A stretch of DNA of 64,000 nt, taken from the NCBI RefSeq assembly GCF_007570865.1, contig NZ_VLPS01000005.1:62001-126000 (forward strand), given 5' to 3'. Both the position numbers and the translations under genes were made by a program. The notes beneath the pieces were generated by a model. The model worked only from the letters and a program-made list of their open reading frames with translations. It was not told the DNA's origin and did no database searches. This document shows positions 16,738-26,912 of this stretch, in pieces (position 1 is the first letter of the stretch; every line of letters starts with the position of its first letter). The stretch comes from Atlantibacter subterraneus (GTDB lineage: Bacteria > Pseudomonadota > Gammaproteobacteria > Enterobacterales > Enterobacteriaceae).

Positions 16738-18186
16738 ATGAGTACGCTTGATTCACGACCACAAACGCTCCCTCAGGATAACGCCGCGCCGACGGACGAA
16801 GTCGACCGCGTGTTGTCCCCGGCAAAACTGTGCATTCTCGGATTACAGCATGTGCTGGTGATGTATGCCGGCGCGGTGGCGGTGCCACTAATGATTGGCG
16901 ACCGGCTTGGGCTGGATAAAGAAACCGTCGCGCTGTTAATCAGTTCCGATCTGTTCTGCTGCGGCGTGGTCACGCTGCTGCAATGCCTGGGCGTGGGCCG
17001 ATTTATGGGGATCCGCCTGCCGGTAATTATGTCGGTAACCTTCGCCGCCGTAACGCCGATGATCGCCATTGGCCTGAACCCGGATATCGGTCTGACGGGG
17101 ATCTTCGGCGCGACGATCGCAGCAGGCGCTATCACCACGCTGCTGGCTCCGGTAATTGGTCGTTTGATCCCGCTGTTTCCGCCGCTGGTCACCGGCGTGG
17201 TGATCACCTCGATCGGGCTGAGCATTATTCAGGTAGGTATCGACTGGGCGGCGGGCGGCAAAGGCAATCCGCACTACGGCGCGCCGGTTTACCTGTGCAT
17301 CTCGTTTGCCGTGCTGCTGTTTATCCTGGTGGTGACCCGCTTTGCTAAAGGATTTATGTCTAACGTGGCGGTACTGCTGGGGATTGTGTTTGGCTTTGTG
17401 CTGTCGCTGATGGTCAATGAAGTGAATCTGGCGGGCCTGCATGATGCCAAATGGTTTGCCATCGTCACGCCGATGGCGCTGGGTACGCCGGTGTTTGATC
17501 CGGTGTCGATCCTCACCATGACCGCCGTGTTGATTATCGTGTTTATCGAATCAATGGGGATGTTTCTGGCGCTGGGGGAAATCGTCGGGCGCAAACTGAC
17601 GTCGCAGGATATCGTGCGCGGCCTGCGGGTGGACGGCGTCGGCACGCTGTTCGGCGGATTGTTTAACAGCTTTCCGCACACCTCGTTTTCACAAAACGTC
17701 GGGTTGGTGAGCGTGACCCGCGTCTACAGCCGCTGGGTGTGCGTGGCGGCGGGGATCATTTTGATACTCTTCGGTATGGTGCCGAAAATGGCGGTGCTGG
17801 TGGCGTCTATTCCGCAATTCGTGTTGGGCGGCGCGGGGCTGGTGATGTTCGGAATGGTGCTCGCCACGGGCATTCGCATTCTCGCCCGCATCAACTACAC
17901 CACTAACCGTTATAACCTTTATATTGTGGCCATCAGCCTGGGCGTGGGGATGACGCCGATGCTGTCGCACAACTTTTTCTCGCAGTTCCCCGCCATGCTC
18001 CAGCCGCTGTTGCACAGCGGGATCATGCTGGCGACCTTTAGCGCGGTGACGCTAAACCTGTTTTTCAACGGTTACCATCCGCAAACCGGCCTGGCGGAAG
18101 AGCCATCCTGCGTCAGCGGGAAATCGGTGAGAACGGTGCGGATGTGGCTGCTGCTGCGCAAAGTGAAGAAGAACCGGGACGAGTGA
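16738..18186 (+). CDS. uacT: UacT, urate/xanthine:proton symporter
   Basis: A 482-residue NCS2-family inner-membrane permease, the exact length of E. coli UacT (YgfU), which transports uric acid in symport with protons. Motifs include FMGIRLPVIMSVTFAAVTPM, FIESMGMFLALGE and SFSQNVGLVSVTRV. I chose the ATG at 16738 (MSTLDS), eight bases after AAGGA; in-frame codons back to 16621 would add 39 unusual residues. Its divergent partner uacF encodes the redox protein for urate degradation, so import and breakdown are probably controlled together from the shared region. Confidence 0.92.
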   Translation: MSTLDSRPQTLPQDNAAPTDEVDRVLSPAKLCILGLQHVLVMYAGAVAVPLMIGDRLGLDKETVALLISSDLFCCGVVTLLQCLGVGRFMGIRLPVIMSVTFAAVTPMIAIGLNPDIGLTGIFGATIAAGAITTLLAPVIGRLIPLFPPLVTGVVITSIGLSIIQVGIDWAAGGKGNPHYGAPVYLCISFAVLLFILVVTRFAKGFMSNVAVLLGIVFGFVLSLMVNEVNLAGLHDAKWFAIVTPMALGTPVFDPVSILTMTAVLIIVFIESMGMFLALGEIVGRKLTSQDIVRGLRVDGVGTLFGGLFNSFPHTSFSQNVGLVSVTRVYSRWVCVAAGIILILFGMVPKMAVLVASIPQFVLGGAGLVMFGMVLATGIRILARINYTTNRYNLYIVAISLGVGMTPMLSHNFFSQFPAMLQPLLHSGIMLATFSAVTLNLFFNGYHPQTGLAEEPSCVSGKSVRTVRMWLLLRKVKKNRDE

Positions 18187-18187
18187 A

Positions 18188-18221
18188 ATAAAAAAAGGCA
18201 CCGGTCCTGAAAACCGGTGCC
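18188..18221 (-). terminator. lysS terminator
   Basis: On the minus strand GGCACCGGT and ACCGGTGCC form a 9-bp stem with a 7-base loop, followed by seven T. It lies just past the lysS stop and is convergent with uacT. Confidence 0.9.
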
Positions 18222-18239
18222 TGTTGCAGAGCAGAAAAC

Positions 18240-19757
18240 TTATTTAACCGGACGCATCGCCGGGAACAGGATCACGTCGCGGATGGTGTGGCTGTTGGTG
18301 AACAGCATAACCATACGGTCGATACCAATGCCCAGACCTGCGGTCGGCGGCAGACCGTGCTCCAGCGCGGTCACGTAGTCTTCGTCGTAGAACATCGCTT
18401 CGTCGTCGCCCGCATCTTTGGCATTCACCTGATCCTGGAAACGCTGCGCCTGATCTTCCGCATCGTTCAGCTCGCTGAAGCCATTGCCGATTTCACGGCC
18501 ACCGATAAAGAATTCAAAGCGGTCGGTAATTTCCGGGTTCTCGTCGTTACGACGCGCCAGCGGAGAGACTTCTGCCGGGTATTCGGTGATGAAGGTCGGC
18601 TGGATCAGATGCGCTTCCGCTACTTCTTCGAAGATCTCGGTCACGATACGGCCCAGGCCCCAGCTCTTCTCAACCTTGATGCCGATGGATTCAGCAATCG
18701 CTTTGGCGGAGTCGAAGTTGTCCAGATCGGCCATATTGGTTTCCGGACGGTATTTCTTGATCGCTTCGCGCATGGTCAGTTTTTCGAACGGCTTGCCGAA
18801 GTCGAACACTTCATCGCCGTAAGGCACTTCGGTTTTGCCCAGCACGTCCTGCGCCAGGGTGCGGAACAGCGATTCGGTCAGCTCGATCAGATCTTTGTAA
18901 TCCGCATACGCCATATAGAGTTCCATCATGGTGAACTCAGGGTTATGACGCACCGAGATGCCTTCGTTACGGAAGTTACGGTTGATTTCGAACACGCGTT
19001 CGAAGCCGCCAACCACCAGACGCTTCAGATACAGTTCCGGCGCGATACGCAGGTACATGTCCAGATCCAGCGCGTTGTGATGGGTGATAAACGGACGGGC
19101 AGACGCGCCGCCAGGGATCACCTGCATCATCGGGGTTTCCACTTCCATAAAGCCACGGCCCACCATGAACTGACGGATGCCCGCCAGAATCTGGGAACGC
19201 ACTTTGAAGGTGTTGCGGGATTCATCGTTGGAGATGAGATCCAGGTAACGCTGACGGTAGCGCGCTTCCTGATCCTGCAGGCCGTGGAATTTGTCCGGCA
19301 GCGGGCGCAGGGCTTTGGTCAGCAGACGCAGTTCCGTACAGTGGATCGACAGCTCGCCGGTTTTGGTTTTAAACAGCTTGCCGCGTGCCGCCAGGATATC
19401 GCCCAGATCCCACTTTTTAAACTGCTCGTTGTAAACGCCTTCCGGCAGATCGTCGCGGGCAACGTACAGCTGAATGCGGCCGCCAACGTCCTGCAGGGTC
19501 ACGAAAGAGGCTTTACCCATAATGCGGCGGGTCATCATACGACCGGCCACCGCTACTTCAACGTTCAGCGCTTCCAGCTCTTCGTTTTCTTTGCCATCGA
19601 ATTCAGCGTGCAGTTGGTCAGAGGTGTGGTCGCGACGGAAGTCGTTCGGGAATGCGACGCCCTGCTCACGCAGCTGCGCCAGCTTGTCGCGACGGGTCTG
19701 GAGTTCGTTATTAAGATCGGCTACCGCATCAGCGTTCTGCGCGTGTTGTTCAGACAT
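18240..19757 (-). CDS. lysS: LysS, lysyl-tRNA synthetase
   Basis: A 505-residue class II aminoacyl-tRNA synthetase that charges tRNA-Lys; length identical to E. coli LysS. It has an N-terminal OB-fold (about residues 60-150) and the class II catalytic core with motif 2 ([20 protein letters not shown]) and motif 3 ([13 protein letters not shown]) near the C-terminus. It starts 9 bases after the prfB stop, so it is the second gene of the prfB-lysS operon, as in E. coli. Confidence 0.97.
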   Translation of the reverse strand: MSEQHAQNADAVADLNNELQTRRDKLAQLREQGVAFPNDFRRDHTSDQLHAEFDGKENEELEALNVEVAVAGRMMTRRIMGKASFVTLQDVGGRIQLYVARDDLPEGVYNEQFKKWDLGDILAARGKLFKTKTGELSIHCTELRLLTKALRPLPDKFHGLQDQEARYRQRYLDLISNDESRNTFKVRSQILAGIRQFMVGRGFMEVETPMMQVIPGGASARPFITHHNALDLDMYLRIAPELYLKRLVVGGFERVFEINRNFRNEGISVRHNPEFTMMELYMAYADYKDLIELTESLFRTLAQDVLGKTEVPYGDEVFDFGKPFEKLTMREAIKKYRPETNMADLDNFDSAKAIAESIGIKVEKSWGLGRIVTEIFEEVAEAHLIQPTFITEYPAEVSPLARRNDENPEITDRFEFFIGGREIGNGFSELNDAEDQAQRFQDQVNAKDAGDDEAMFYDEDYVTALEHGLPPTAGLGIGIDRMVMLFTNSHTIRDVILFPAMRPVK

Positions 19758-19766
19758 GTTGGTTCC

Positions 19767-20865
19767 TCATAACCCTGCTTTCAAACTTGCTTCGATGAAT
19801 TTGTCCAGATCGCCATCCAGCACCGCCTGCGTGTTACGGGTTTCAACACCGGTACGCAGATCTTTGATGCGGGAATCATCCAGTACGTAAGAGCGGATCT
19901 GGCTGCCCCAGCCGATATCCGATTTGTTGTCTTCCAGCGCCTGTTTCTCAGCGTTTTTCTTCTGCATCTCAAGCTCATACAGCTTCGCTTTCATCTGCTT
20001 CATGGCCTGATCTTTGTTCTTGTGCTGAGAACGGTCGTTCTGGCACTGCGTCACCGTACCGGTCGGAATGTGGGTGATACGCACCGCGGATTCCGTACGG
20101 TTAACGTGCTGGCCGCCCGCGCCGGATGCGCGGTAAACGTCGATGCGCAGATCCGCCGGGTTGATTTCGATATCGATATCGTCATCCACTTCCGGGTAGA
20201 CAAACGCAGAACTGAACGAAGTATGGCGACGGCCACCGGAGTCAAACGGGCTCTTACGCACCAGGCGATGAACGCCGGTTTCAGTACGCAACCAGCCGAA
20301 CGCGTATTCGCCGGAGATCTTGATGGTGGCGGATTTAATACCGGCCACTTCGCCTTCGGATTCTTCGATGACTTCGGTTTTGAAGCCGCGCGCTTCAGCC
20401 CAGCGCAGGTACATACGCAGCAACATGCTGGCCCAGTCCTGGGCTTCGGTGCCGCCGGAACCGGCCTGCAGGTCGAGATAGCAGTCGGCGCTGTCGTATT
20501 CGCCGGAGAACATGCGGCGAAATTCCAGCTGCGCTAATTTGGCATCGAGCTGCTCCAGCTCAACAACGGCTTCGTTGAAGGTTTCTTCATCGTCGGCTTC
20601 CACCGCCAGTTCCAGCAGGCCGGAAACATCTTCCAGGCCCTGGTTTAGCTGGTCCAGCGTATCGACGATGGCTTCCAGCGACGAGCGCTCTTTACCCAGC
20701 GCCTGGGCGCGTTCGGGCTCGTTCCAGACGTCAGGCTGTTCGAGTTCAGCGTTTACTTCTTCGAGACGTTCTTTCTTTGCATCGTAGTCAAAGATACCCC
20801 CTAAGAACGTCGGTGCGCTCGGTGAGGTCCTGAATACGGTTTTTTACCGGGTTAATTTCAAACAT
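19767..20865 (-). CDS. prfB: PrfB, peptide chain release factor 2, with +1 programmed frameshift
   Basis: RF2 recognises UAA and UGA stop codons and releases the finished peptide. The start is ATG at 20865, giving 25 codons that end at an in-frame TGA (20788-20790). The sequence before it, AGGGGG-TAT-CTT-TGA-C, is the classic frameshift site: an internal Shine-Dalgarno plus a slippery CTT. After a +1 shift the frame continues from GAC at 20789, and the total of 365 residues equals E. coli RF2. The catalytic GGQ lies in [10 protein letters not shown], and the stop-recognition SPF tripeptide is in [10 protein letters not shown]2 thereby autoregulates its synthesis. Confidence 0.97.
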
Positions 20866-20911
20866 GGTCAGTATGATCTTTAAGTGATGACGGTAGTCAG
20901 AATGCGGTCGT

Positions 20912-20946
20912 AAGGGCGAAAGTTTACCGGAAATTCGCCCTTTTTT
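20912..20946. terminator. Hairpin between recJ and prfB
   Basis: GGGCGAA and TTCGCCC form a 7-bp stem followed by TTTTTT on the plus strand. Both neighbours are on the minus strand, where the T-run precedes rather than follows the stem. As placed it would stop antisense transcription better than recJ mRNA, so its role is uncertain. Confidence 0.45.
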
Positions 20947-20961
20947 ATAGCGAAACTGGCG

Positions 20962-22695
20962 TTAAAGCGGCCAGAGATGGTCGATTATTAGCTGCAGGCT
21001 GCGATTGCCGCGAAACTCGTTGATATCCAGCTTGTAAACGATTTCCACCTCGCGCACGCCCGCGTCGGGCCAGCGGGCGGTATCAACGTTAAAGGCGATG
21101 CCATCTAACAGCGGGCCGCCCTGCGCCGGTTCCAGCATGACTTTGAGGTGCCGCTCGCCCACCAGCCGCTGCTGCAACAGGCGAAAACGGCCGTCAAACG
21201 CCGGTTCCGGGAACGCCTGGCCCCACGGTCCGGCATCACGCAGCATCTCTGCGATTTCCAGCGTCATCTCCTGGGGCTGTAGCGGGCCGTCGGACCACAC
21301 TTCCCCTTCCAGTAACGCCGGGTCGAGCCATTGCTCTACCAGTTCAGCGAAGCGCTGCTGGAAGGCCTCGATTTTTGAGGCTTCCAGCGACAGGCCCGCC
21401 GCCATGGCGTGGCCGCCGAATTTAAGTATCAGTCCCGGATTCAATGTATCGAGGCGCTCCAGCGCATCGCGCAGATGCAGCCCCGGAATCGAACGGCCTG
21501 AGCCTTTAAGCGTGCCGTCGCCCGCAGGCGCAAAGGCGATGACCGGACGATGGAACCGCTCTTTGATGCGCGATGCCAGAATACCCACTACGCCTTGGTG
21601 CCACTCGGGATGATAAATCGCCAGCCCGACCGGCAGTTCGTCAGCGCTTTTCAGGCAGGCGTCGCACAGCGCCAGCGCTTCTGCCTGCATGCCCTGCTCG
21701 ATCTCTTTACGCGTCTGGTTTAACGCGTCCAGTTCATTCGCCAGCACCCGGGCCTCGCCAGGGTTATCGCACAGCAGCAGCGCCACGCCCACCGACATAT
21801 CGTCCAGCCGCCCGGCAGCATTCAAACGCGGCCCGAGAGCGAATCCCAGATCGCTTGCCGCCAGCTTTTGCGGATCGCGGTTGGCGATTTCCAGCAGCGC
21901 GCGAAGGCCCGGTCGGCATTTCCCGGCGCGGATGCGGCTCAGTCCTTGCCAGGTCAAAATGCGGTTATTGGCGTCGAGCGGCACCACGTCCGCCACGGTG
22001 CCTAATGCCACTAAATCGAGATATTCCGCCAGATTGGGAATGGCGATACCCTGCTCGTCAAACCAGCCTTTGTCGCGCAGGTGGCTGCGCAGCGCCAGCA
22101 TCAGGTAAAACGCCACGCCAACGCCCGCCAGCGATTTCGACGGAAATTCACAGTCCGCCAGGTTGGGATTGATGATGGCTTCGGCGGCCGGTAGCGTCGC
22201 CCCCGGCAGGTGGTGATCGGTCACCAGCACCGGAATACCGTAGCGGTGCGCGTGCTCGACCCCTGCATGGGAAGAGATGCCGTTGTCCACCGTCATGATC
22301 AGCTCAGCGCCCAGCGCTTTGGCCTGATCCACCACTTCCGGGCTTAAGCCGTAGCCGTCTTCAAAACGGTTTGGCACCAGATAACCGATCTCTTTCCCGC
22401 CAAGGCTGCGCAGCGCCAGCACGCTGAGCGCGGTGCTGGTTGCGCCGTCGGCGTCAAAATCACCCACCACCACAATGCGCTGCCCGGTTTTAAACGCCTG
22501 ATACAGCATTTCAACGGCGGCGTTGATGCCGGTTAGCTGCTGCCAGGGCAGCATGCCTTTTACGCTGCGCTCAAGATCTTGCGCGCCGCGCACGCCCCGG
22601 CTGGCATACAGCCGTTTTAGCAGCGGCGAAAGCATCGGCGGCAGCACGGCGGTTTCATCCACCGTTCGCCGACGGAGTTGCGATTGTTGCGTCAC
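20962..22695 (-). CDS. recJ: RecJ, single-strand-specific 5'-3' exonuclease
   Basis: A 577-residue DHH-family exonuclease, the same length as E. coli RecJ, acting in recombination and mismatch repair. The metal-binding motifs GDFDADG (near residue 78) and TDHHLPG (the DHH motif, near residue 160) are intact, and a GGHAMAAG motif of the DHHA1 domain follows near residue 425. The start is GTG at 22695, four bases after the dsbC stop region, which points to a dsbC-recJ transcriptional unit with coupled translation. Confidence 0.95.
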   Translation of the reverse strand: MTQQSQLRRRTVDETAVLPPMLSPLLKRLYASRGVRGAQDLERSVKGMLPWQQLTGINAAVEMLYQAFKTGQRIVVVGDFDADGATSTALSVLALRSLGGKEIGYLVPNRFEDGYGLSPEVVDQAKALGAELIMTVDNGISSHAGVEHAHRYGIPVLVTDHHLPGATLPAAEAIINPNLADCEFPSKSLAGVGVAFYLMLALRSHLRDKGWFDEQGIAIPNLAEYLDLVALGTVADVVPLDANNRILTWQGLSRIRAGKCRPGLRALLEIANRDPQKLAASDLGFALGPRLNAAGRLDDMSVGVALLLCDNPGEARVLANELDALNQTRKEIEQGMQAEALALCDACLKSADELPVGLAIYHPEWHQGVVGILASRIKERFHRPVIAFAPAGDGTLKGSGRSIPGLHLRDALERLDTLNPGLILKFGGHAMAAGLSLEASKIEAFQQRFAELVEQWLDPALLEGEVWSDGPLQPQEMTLEIAEMLRDAGPWGQAFPEPAFDGRFRLLQQRLVGERHLKVMLEPAQGGPLLDGIAFNVDTARWPDAGVREVEIVYKLDINEFRGNRSLQLIIDHLWPL

Positions 22696-22698
22696 CCG

Positions 22699-23412
22699 TT
22701 ATTGCCCGCTGGTCTGTTTCTGATGTTCGTCAAGGAAGGCTTTCATCTCTTTCGGCCCCTGATAGCCCGGCACCACATAGCCATTGCTTAGCACAATCGC
22801 CGGGGTACCGGTCACGCCGAACTGCACGCCCAGCGCGTAGTGATCGGCGATGTCGATATCGCAGCTGGCGGCGGGTACGGATTTGCCGCTCATGGCATCA
22901 TCAAAGGCTTTATTGCGATCTTTGGCGCACCAGATGGATTTCATGTCTTTCTCCGCCTGGCTCTGGATGCCCTGACGCGGGAACGCCAGATAACGCACGG
23001 TGATACCCAGCGCGTTATAGTCTTTCATCTCTTCGTGAAGTTTGTGGCAGTAGCCGCAGGTGATGTCGGTGAACACGGTGATCACGTGTTTTTCCTGCGG
23101 GGCTTTATAAACAATCATCTCTTTTTCAAGCTGGACGAGTTTGCCCATCAGCAGCTTGTTGGTCACATTGACTGGCGAACTGCCGCTGACGTCATACAGC
23201 GGCCCCTGGATAATGTGTTTGCCGTCTTCGGTGACATACAGCACGCCGCTACTGGTCAACACGGTTTTCAGGCCGGGCACCGGAGACGCCTGAATATCCG
23301 CGCTTTGCACGCCCAGTTTCGCCAGAGATTGCTTAATGACCGCATCGTCAGCGTGAACCATACCGGAAACAGTGGCTGCCAGTAGCGTCAGCAGCATAAA
23401 GCCTTTTTTCAT
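22699..23412 (-). CDS. dsbC: DsbC, periplasmic disulfide isomerase
   Basis: A 237-residue periplasmic thiol-disulfide isomerase that corrects wrongly paired disulfides. An N-terminal signal peptide of about 21 residues ends at MVHA. The thioredoxin-fold active site CGYC is at residues 119-122 of the precursor, with a cis-proline in the TGTPAIV segment. I chose ATG 23412 (MKKGFM) because it begins directly with the signal peptide; an in-frame ATG at 23445 would reach into xerD. It lies between xerD and recJ, as in E. coli. Confidence 0.95.
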   Translation of the reverse strand: MKKGFMLLTLLAATVSGMVHADDAVIKQSLAKLGVQSADIQASPVPGLKTVLTSSGVLYVTEDGKHIIQGPLYDVSGSSPVNVTNKLLMGKLVQLEKEMIVYKAPQEKHVITVFTDITCGYCHKLHEEMKDYNALGITVRYLAFPRQGIQSQAEKDMKSIWCAKDRNKAFDDAMSGKSVPAASCDIDIADHYALGVQFGVTGTPAIVLSNGYVVPGYQGPKEMKAFLDEHQKQTSGQ

Positions 23413-23437
23413 AACATGTCCTTTAGTCAGCAAGCAC

Positions 23438-24337
23438 TTACGCACGCGGGTGATGCTGTTGATGAAGTTGCCGCAGGCGTTCAGTCGCCACGTGCGTATA
23501 AATTTGGGTTGTTGATAAATCGCTATGGCCCAGCAGCATTTGTACTACGCGCAGATCCGCACCGTGATTAAGCAAATGCGTGGCGAAGGCATGGCGTAAA
23601 ACGTGAGGCGAGAGTTTATCGCTATCAATACCTGCCAGTGTGGCGTAATGCTTAATGCGATGCCAGAAAGTCTGGCGCGTCATTTGTTGCGCGCGGTTAC
23701 TCGGGAACAGCACATCGCTGGACTGGCCGTTAAGCAGCCACGGGCGGCCATGTTCAAGATACTGCTCCAACCAGTGCACCGCCTCTTCGCCCAGCGGCAC
23801 CAGACGCTCTTTGTTGCCTTTCCCCACCACGCGCACCACGCCCTGACGCAGGCTGATATCGCTCATCACCAGCCCCACCAGTTCAGACACGCGTAGCCCG
23901 GTGGCATAAAGCACTTCGAGCATCGCCTTGTCGCGAAGTTCAATCGGGTTGCCTTCCAGCGCGGGGGCCTGCAACAGTCTGTCAACCTGCGCTTCGCTTA
24001 AATCCTTCGGTAAGCGCTGGGGCAATTTCGGCGAGGCCAGTTGAGCGCTGGGATCGTCCGGGCGAATTTTTTCCCGGTACAGATGCTGGAACAGCCGACG
24101 AACCGCGCTGAGCAGGCGCGCAGAACTGGTGGCTTTATAGCCGCCGTCGACGCGTTCGGCGAGCAACCCCTGGAGATCATCACGACCGGCGGAAAGTAAA
24201 TCCCGCTCGTGGTGATGAAGCCACTGCACCAGCATCGTCAGGTCCCGACGATAGGCGCTAAGGGTATTTTCCGACAGATTGCGCTCCAGCCAGAGCGCAT
24301 CCAGAAACTGTTCGACGCGGGTAAGATCCTGTTCCAC
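23438..24337 (-). CDS. xerD: XerD, site-specific tyrosine recombinase
   Basis: A 299-residue tyrosine recombinase that, with XerC, resolves chromosome dimers at dif under FtsK control. The catalytic residues are visible: Arg in GLRVSELVG, HxLR in HVLRHAFATHLL, His in LGHSD and the nucleophilic Tyr in QIYTHV. I chose the GTG at 24337, preceded by GAGAGG, since it gives the E. coli-like N-terminus (xEQDLTRVEQFLD); the longer frame from 24400 adds 21 atypical residues. It begins the xerD-dsbC-recJ string. Confidence 0.93.
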   Translation of the reverse strand: MEQDLTRVEQFLDALWLERNLSENTLSAYRRDLTMLVQWLHHHERDLLSAGRDDLQGLLAERVDGGYKATSSARLLSAVRRLFQHLYREKIRPDDPSAQLASPKLPQRLPKDLSEAQVDRLLQAPALEGNPIELRDKAMLEVLYATGLRVSELVGLVMSDISLRQGVVRVVGKGNKERLVPLGEEAVHWLEQYLEHGRPWLLNGQSSDVLFPSNRAQQMTRQTFWHRIKHYATLAGIDSDKLSPHVLRHAFATHLLNHGADLRVVQMLLGHSDLSTTQIYTHVATERLRQLHQQHHPRA

Positions 24338-24438
24338 ACGAGCCTCTCGTTTATCATGCAGGGTTGCATTATGCATGATAGCGGCCGCGATCTGGTACAC
24401 TGAGCCACCCGCACAGCAAGAAATGAGATGTAATCGCG

Positions 24439-24960
24439 ATGAAAATGGGTCTTTTTTATGGTTCCAGCACCTGTTACACCGAAATGGCGGCGGAAAAAAT
24501 CCGCGACATTATCGGGCCGGAGCTGGTGACGTTACATAACCTGAAAGATGACGCCCCGGTGCTGATGGCGCAGTACGATGTGTTGATCCTCGGCATTCCG
24601 ACCTGGGATTTTGGTGAGATTCAGGAAGACTGGGAAGCCGTCTGGGACCAACTGGACACGCTGGATCTCGACGGAAAAATCGTTGCGCTGTACGGCATGG
24701 GCGACCAGCTTGGCTATGGCGAATGGTTCCTCGACGCCCTCGGCATGCTGCACGATAAACTGCTGCCAAAAGGTGTGAAGTTTGTGGGCTACTGGCCGAC
24801 AGAAGGATATGAATTTACCAGCCCGAAACCGGTGATTGCTGATGGTCAGCTTTTCGTCGGCCTCGCGCTGGATGAAACCAATCAGTACGATCTTAGCGAT
24901 GAGCGTATTGAACAGTGGTGCGAGCAGATACTGGCGGAAATGGCCGAGCATTTCTCCTGA
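24439..24960 (+). CDS. fldB: FldB, flavodoxin 2
   Basis: A 173-residue FMN-binding flavodoxin, the same length as E. coli FldB. The phosphate-binding loop is [10 protein letters not shown] (about residues 6-15), and the flavin-flanking segments TWDFGE and [13 protein letters not shown] follow. It is a low-potential electron carrier; in E. coli it is induced by SoxRS. It is divergent from xerD, and its stop lies only four bases from the converging cptA stop. Confidence 0.95.
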   Translation: MKMGLFYGSSTCYTEMAAEKIRDIIGPELVTLHNLKDDAPVLMAQYDVLILGIPTWDFGEIQEDWEAVWDQLDTLDLDGKIVALYGMGDQLGYGEWFLDALGMLHDKLLPKGVKFVGYWPTEGYEFTSPKPVIADGQLFVGLALDETNQYDLSDERIEQWCEQILAEMAEHFS

Positions 24961-24964
24961 GTGA

Positions 24965-25384
24965 TTATAACGGGCGGCCGCTTTGCGGTTGCTGTAACAG
25001 CACCCGGCGCAAATCGCGCCATTCACTGGCATCCATGCTGTCCGCCGCCAGCCATAAATGCTGGCTGCGTTGAGTGCCTGGATGCCGCAAGCGCAGCAGC
25101 ATACCGCTTTGCAGCATCCACGGCGCGCCTATCAGCTCCCATTCCACACCCTGCCAGCGCAGCCGATAATCCATCGTCAGTTTTACCTCGCCCTGCAGCG
25201 AATGAATACGCCGCTGGCTGCGCACGCAATCAAACACTACCAGCGACAGTAAAACCAACCAAACCGGCATATAACTCAGCGGCCAGGGCAGCAGTAAGAT
25301 CACCGCTGCGACAATGCCGTGCAGCATGAGGGAAAACCACTGTGCGCGCCACGAGACGCGCAGATCAGATTGCCACAGGACCAC
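24965..25384 (-). CDS. cptA: CptA/YgfX, small inner-membrane protein
   Basis: A 139-residue membrane protein with two hydrophobic segments in the first 55 residues (around [13 protein letters not shown] and [13 protein letters not shown]) and a soluble C-terminus with LRWQG and [10 protein letters not shown] segments. It matches E. coli YgfX, reported as the toxin-like CptA that acts on MreB/FtsZ, although a role with SdhE in flavoprotein assembly or prodigiosin control has also been proposed. It overlaps sdhE by 20 bases and is four bases from the fldB stop. Confidence 0.88.
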   Translation of the reverse strand: MVLWQSDLRVSWRAQWFSLMLHGIVAAVILLLPWPLSYMPVWLVLLSLVVFDCVRSQRRIHSLQGEVKLTMDYRLRWQGVEWELIGAPWMLQSGMLLRLRHPGTQRSQHLWLAADSMDASEWRDLRRVLLQQPQSGRPL

Positions 25385-25631
25385 GATCCCGGTTCCGCGT
25401 CTGAATCAGTTGCACCATGCGCTGCAGCTCAGGGTCCGCAGGCTTACCGTGATTCATTAACCAGTTAAAAAGATCGGGGTCATCGCATTCGAGCAGGCGA
25501 ATAAACACGTGTTTATCGTCATCGCTCAGAGCATCGTACTCGTGTTCAAAGAACGGCATGATAGAGATATCCAGCTCACGCATCCCGCGACGGCACGCCC
25601 AGTGAATACGGGCTTTATTGTTAATATCCAT
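25365..25631 (-). CDS. sdhE: SdhE/CptB, flavinylation factor
   Basis: An 88-residue protein that helps attach FAD covalently to succinate dehydrogenase (SdhA) and fumarate reductase. The conserved RGxxE motif is present as RGMRE at residues 15-19, and DPDLFNWL is typical of the family. The length equals E. coli SdhE (YgfY, also named CptB). It overlaps cptA, giving a two-gene operon divergent from ygfZ. Confidence 0.94.
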   Translation of the reverse strand: MDINNKARIHWACRRGMRELDISIMPFFEHEYDALSDDDKHVFIRLLECDDPDLFNWLMNHGKPADPELQRMVQLIQTRNRDRGPVAI

Positions 25632-25889
25632 GACTGCTTTCCTGGGTAATCACTCTGGAAGATGCCAGCTAGTGTAACTCTTTTTCGGCACTTCATTTAA
25701 TGGAATGTTGTCATTTACGCGTCACCTTCCAAAAAACCTTATTAAAAATGAAACTATTAGGCGATTTTTGCGTGAAAGCGCGTAAAACAAAAAGACGGCA
25801 CGAATGGCAATATCAAAGCGCTTGCAATGTCTTGTGGCTCTTTTACCATTAGTCTCATTCGACTCTGCATCATGAACCGGGGCACTTTT

Positions 25890-26876
25890 ATGGCATTTAA
25901 TCCGTTTCCACCGCGTCAGCCAACAGCTGCCGCTCGACTGCCTTTAACGCTGATTTCTCTTGAAGACTGGGCGCTGGCGACTATTACCGGCGCTGATAGC
26001 GAGAAGTATATGCAAGGCCAGGTGACTGCAGATCTTGCGCTGATGACGGAAAACCAGCATTTGCTGGTGGCTCACTGCGATGCAAAGGGCAAAATGTGGA
26101 GCAATCTGCGCCTGTTTCGCCAGAATGACGGCTTCGCCTGGATCCAGCGCCGCAGCGTGCGCGACGCCCAGCTCACCGCACTGAAAAAGTATGCCGTGTT
26201 CTCGAAGGTGACTATCGCGCCGGACGACAATGCGGTGCTGTTAGGCGTGGCCGGTTTCCAGGCGCGCGCCGCGCTGGCGAACCACTTTTCGTCCCTGCCG
26301 GACGCAGATAACCCAGCGGTCCATGTTGACGACACCACCCTGCTGTGGCTGCCGCTGCCTGCGGAGCGTTTTCTGCTGATTACCACAGAAGAGAAAGCCC
26401 AGCAGCTCACTGAAAGCCTGCGTGGTGAAGCGCAGCTTAATGCCAGCCAGCAGTGGCTGGCGCTGGATATCGAAGCCGGTTATCCGATTATCGATGAAGC
26501 CAACAGCGCGCAGTTTATCCCTCAGGCGACCAACCTTCAGGCGTTTGGCGGCATCAGCTTTAAAAAAGGCTGCTATACCGGCCAGGAGATGGTGGCACGT
26601 GCGAAATTCCGCGGTGCCAACAAGCGCGCGCTCTGGACGCTGGTCGGTAACGCCAGCCGCACGCCTGCGCCAGCGGAAGATCTGGAATTAAAAATGGGTG
26701 ACAACTGGCGTCGTACCGGGACCGTGCTGGCCGCCGTGAAGCTGGATGACGGCACCGTGCGCGTTCAGGTAGTGATGAATAATGACATGGAAAGCGCCAG
26801 CGTCTTCCGGGTGCGTGATGAACCCAGCCATACCCTGGCGATTGAGCCGCTGCCGTATTCGTTAGAAGAAGCGTGA
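25890..26876 (+). CDS. ygfZ: YgfZ, folate-dependent Fe-S cluster protein
   Basis: A 328-residue tetrahydrofolate-binding protein of the GcvT-like fold that supports assembly or repair of certain 4Fe-4S enzymes such as MiaB. The signature KGCYTGQE, with the key cysteine near residue 228, is intact. I chose ATG 25890 (MAFNPFPP), which gives the E. coli-like N-terminus; the frame is open back to 25827 but adds unrelated residues. The gap of about 260 bases upstream shows nothing beyond likely divergent promoters. Confidence 0.94.
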   Translation: MAFNPFPPRQPTAAARLPLTLISLEDWALATITGADSEKYMQGQVTADLALMTENQHLLVAHCDAKGKMWSNLRLFRQNDGFAWIQRRSVRDAQLTALKKYAVFSKVTIAPDDNAVLLGVAGFQARAALANHFSSLPDADNPAVHVDDTTLLWLPLPAERFLLITTEEKAQQLTESLRGEAQLNASQQWLALDIEAGYPIIDEANSAQFIPQATNLQAFGGISFKKGCYTGQEMVARAKFRGANKRALWTLVGNASRTPAPAEDLELKMGDNWRRTGTVLAAVKLDDGTVRVQVVMNNDMESASVFRVRDEPSHTLAIEPLPYSLEEA

Positions 26877-26883
26877 TGACAGG

Positions 26884-26912
26884 CCCCTCGCAGACCGCGA
26901 GGGGTGTTTTTT
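26884..26912 (+). terminator. ygfZ terminator
   Basis: CCCCTCGC and GCGAGGGG form an 8-bp stem with a 5-base loop, followed by TGTTTTTT. It starts 7 bases after the ygfZ stop and reaches the converging yqfA end. Confidence 0.9.

Noticed and set aside
18288-19772. 494-residue plus-strand open frame opposite lysS
   Set aside because: It is fully antisense to a certain essential gene, has no ribosome-binding site and a His/Gln/Arg-rich composition typical of the complement of GC-rich coding DNA.
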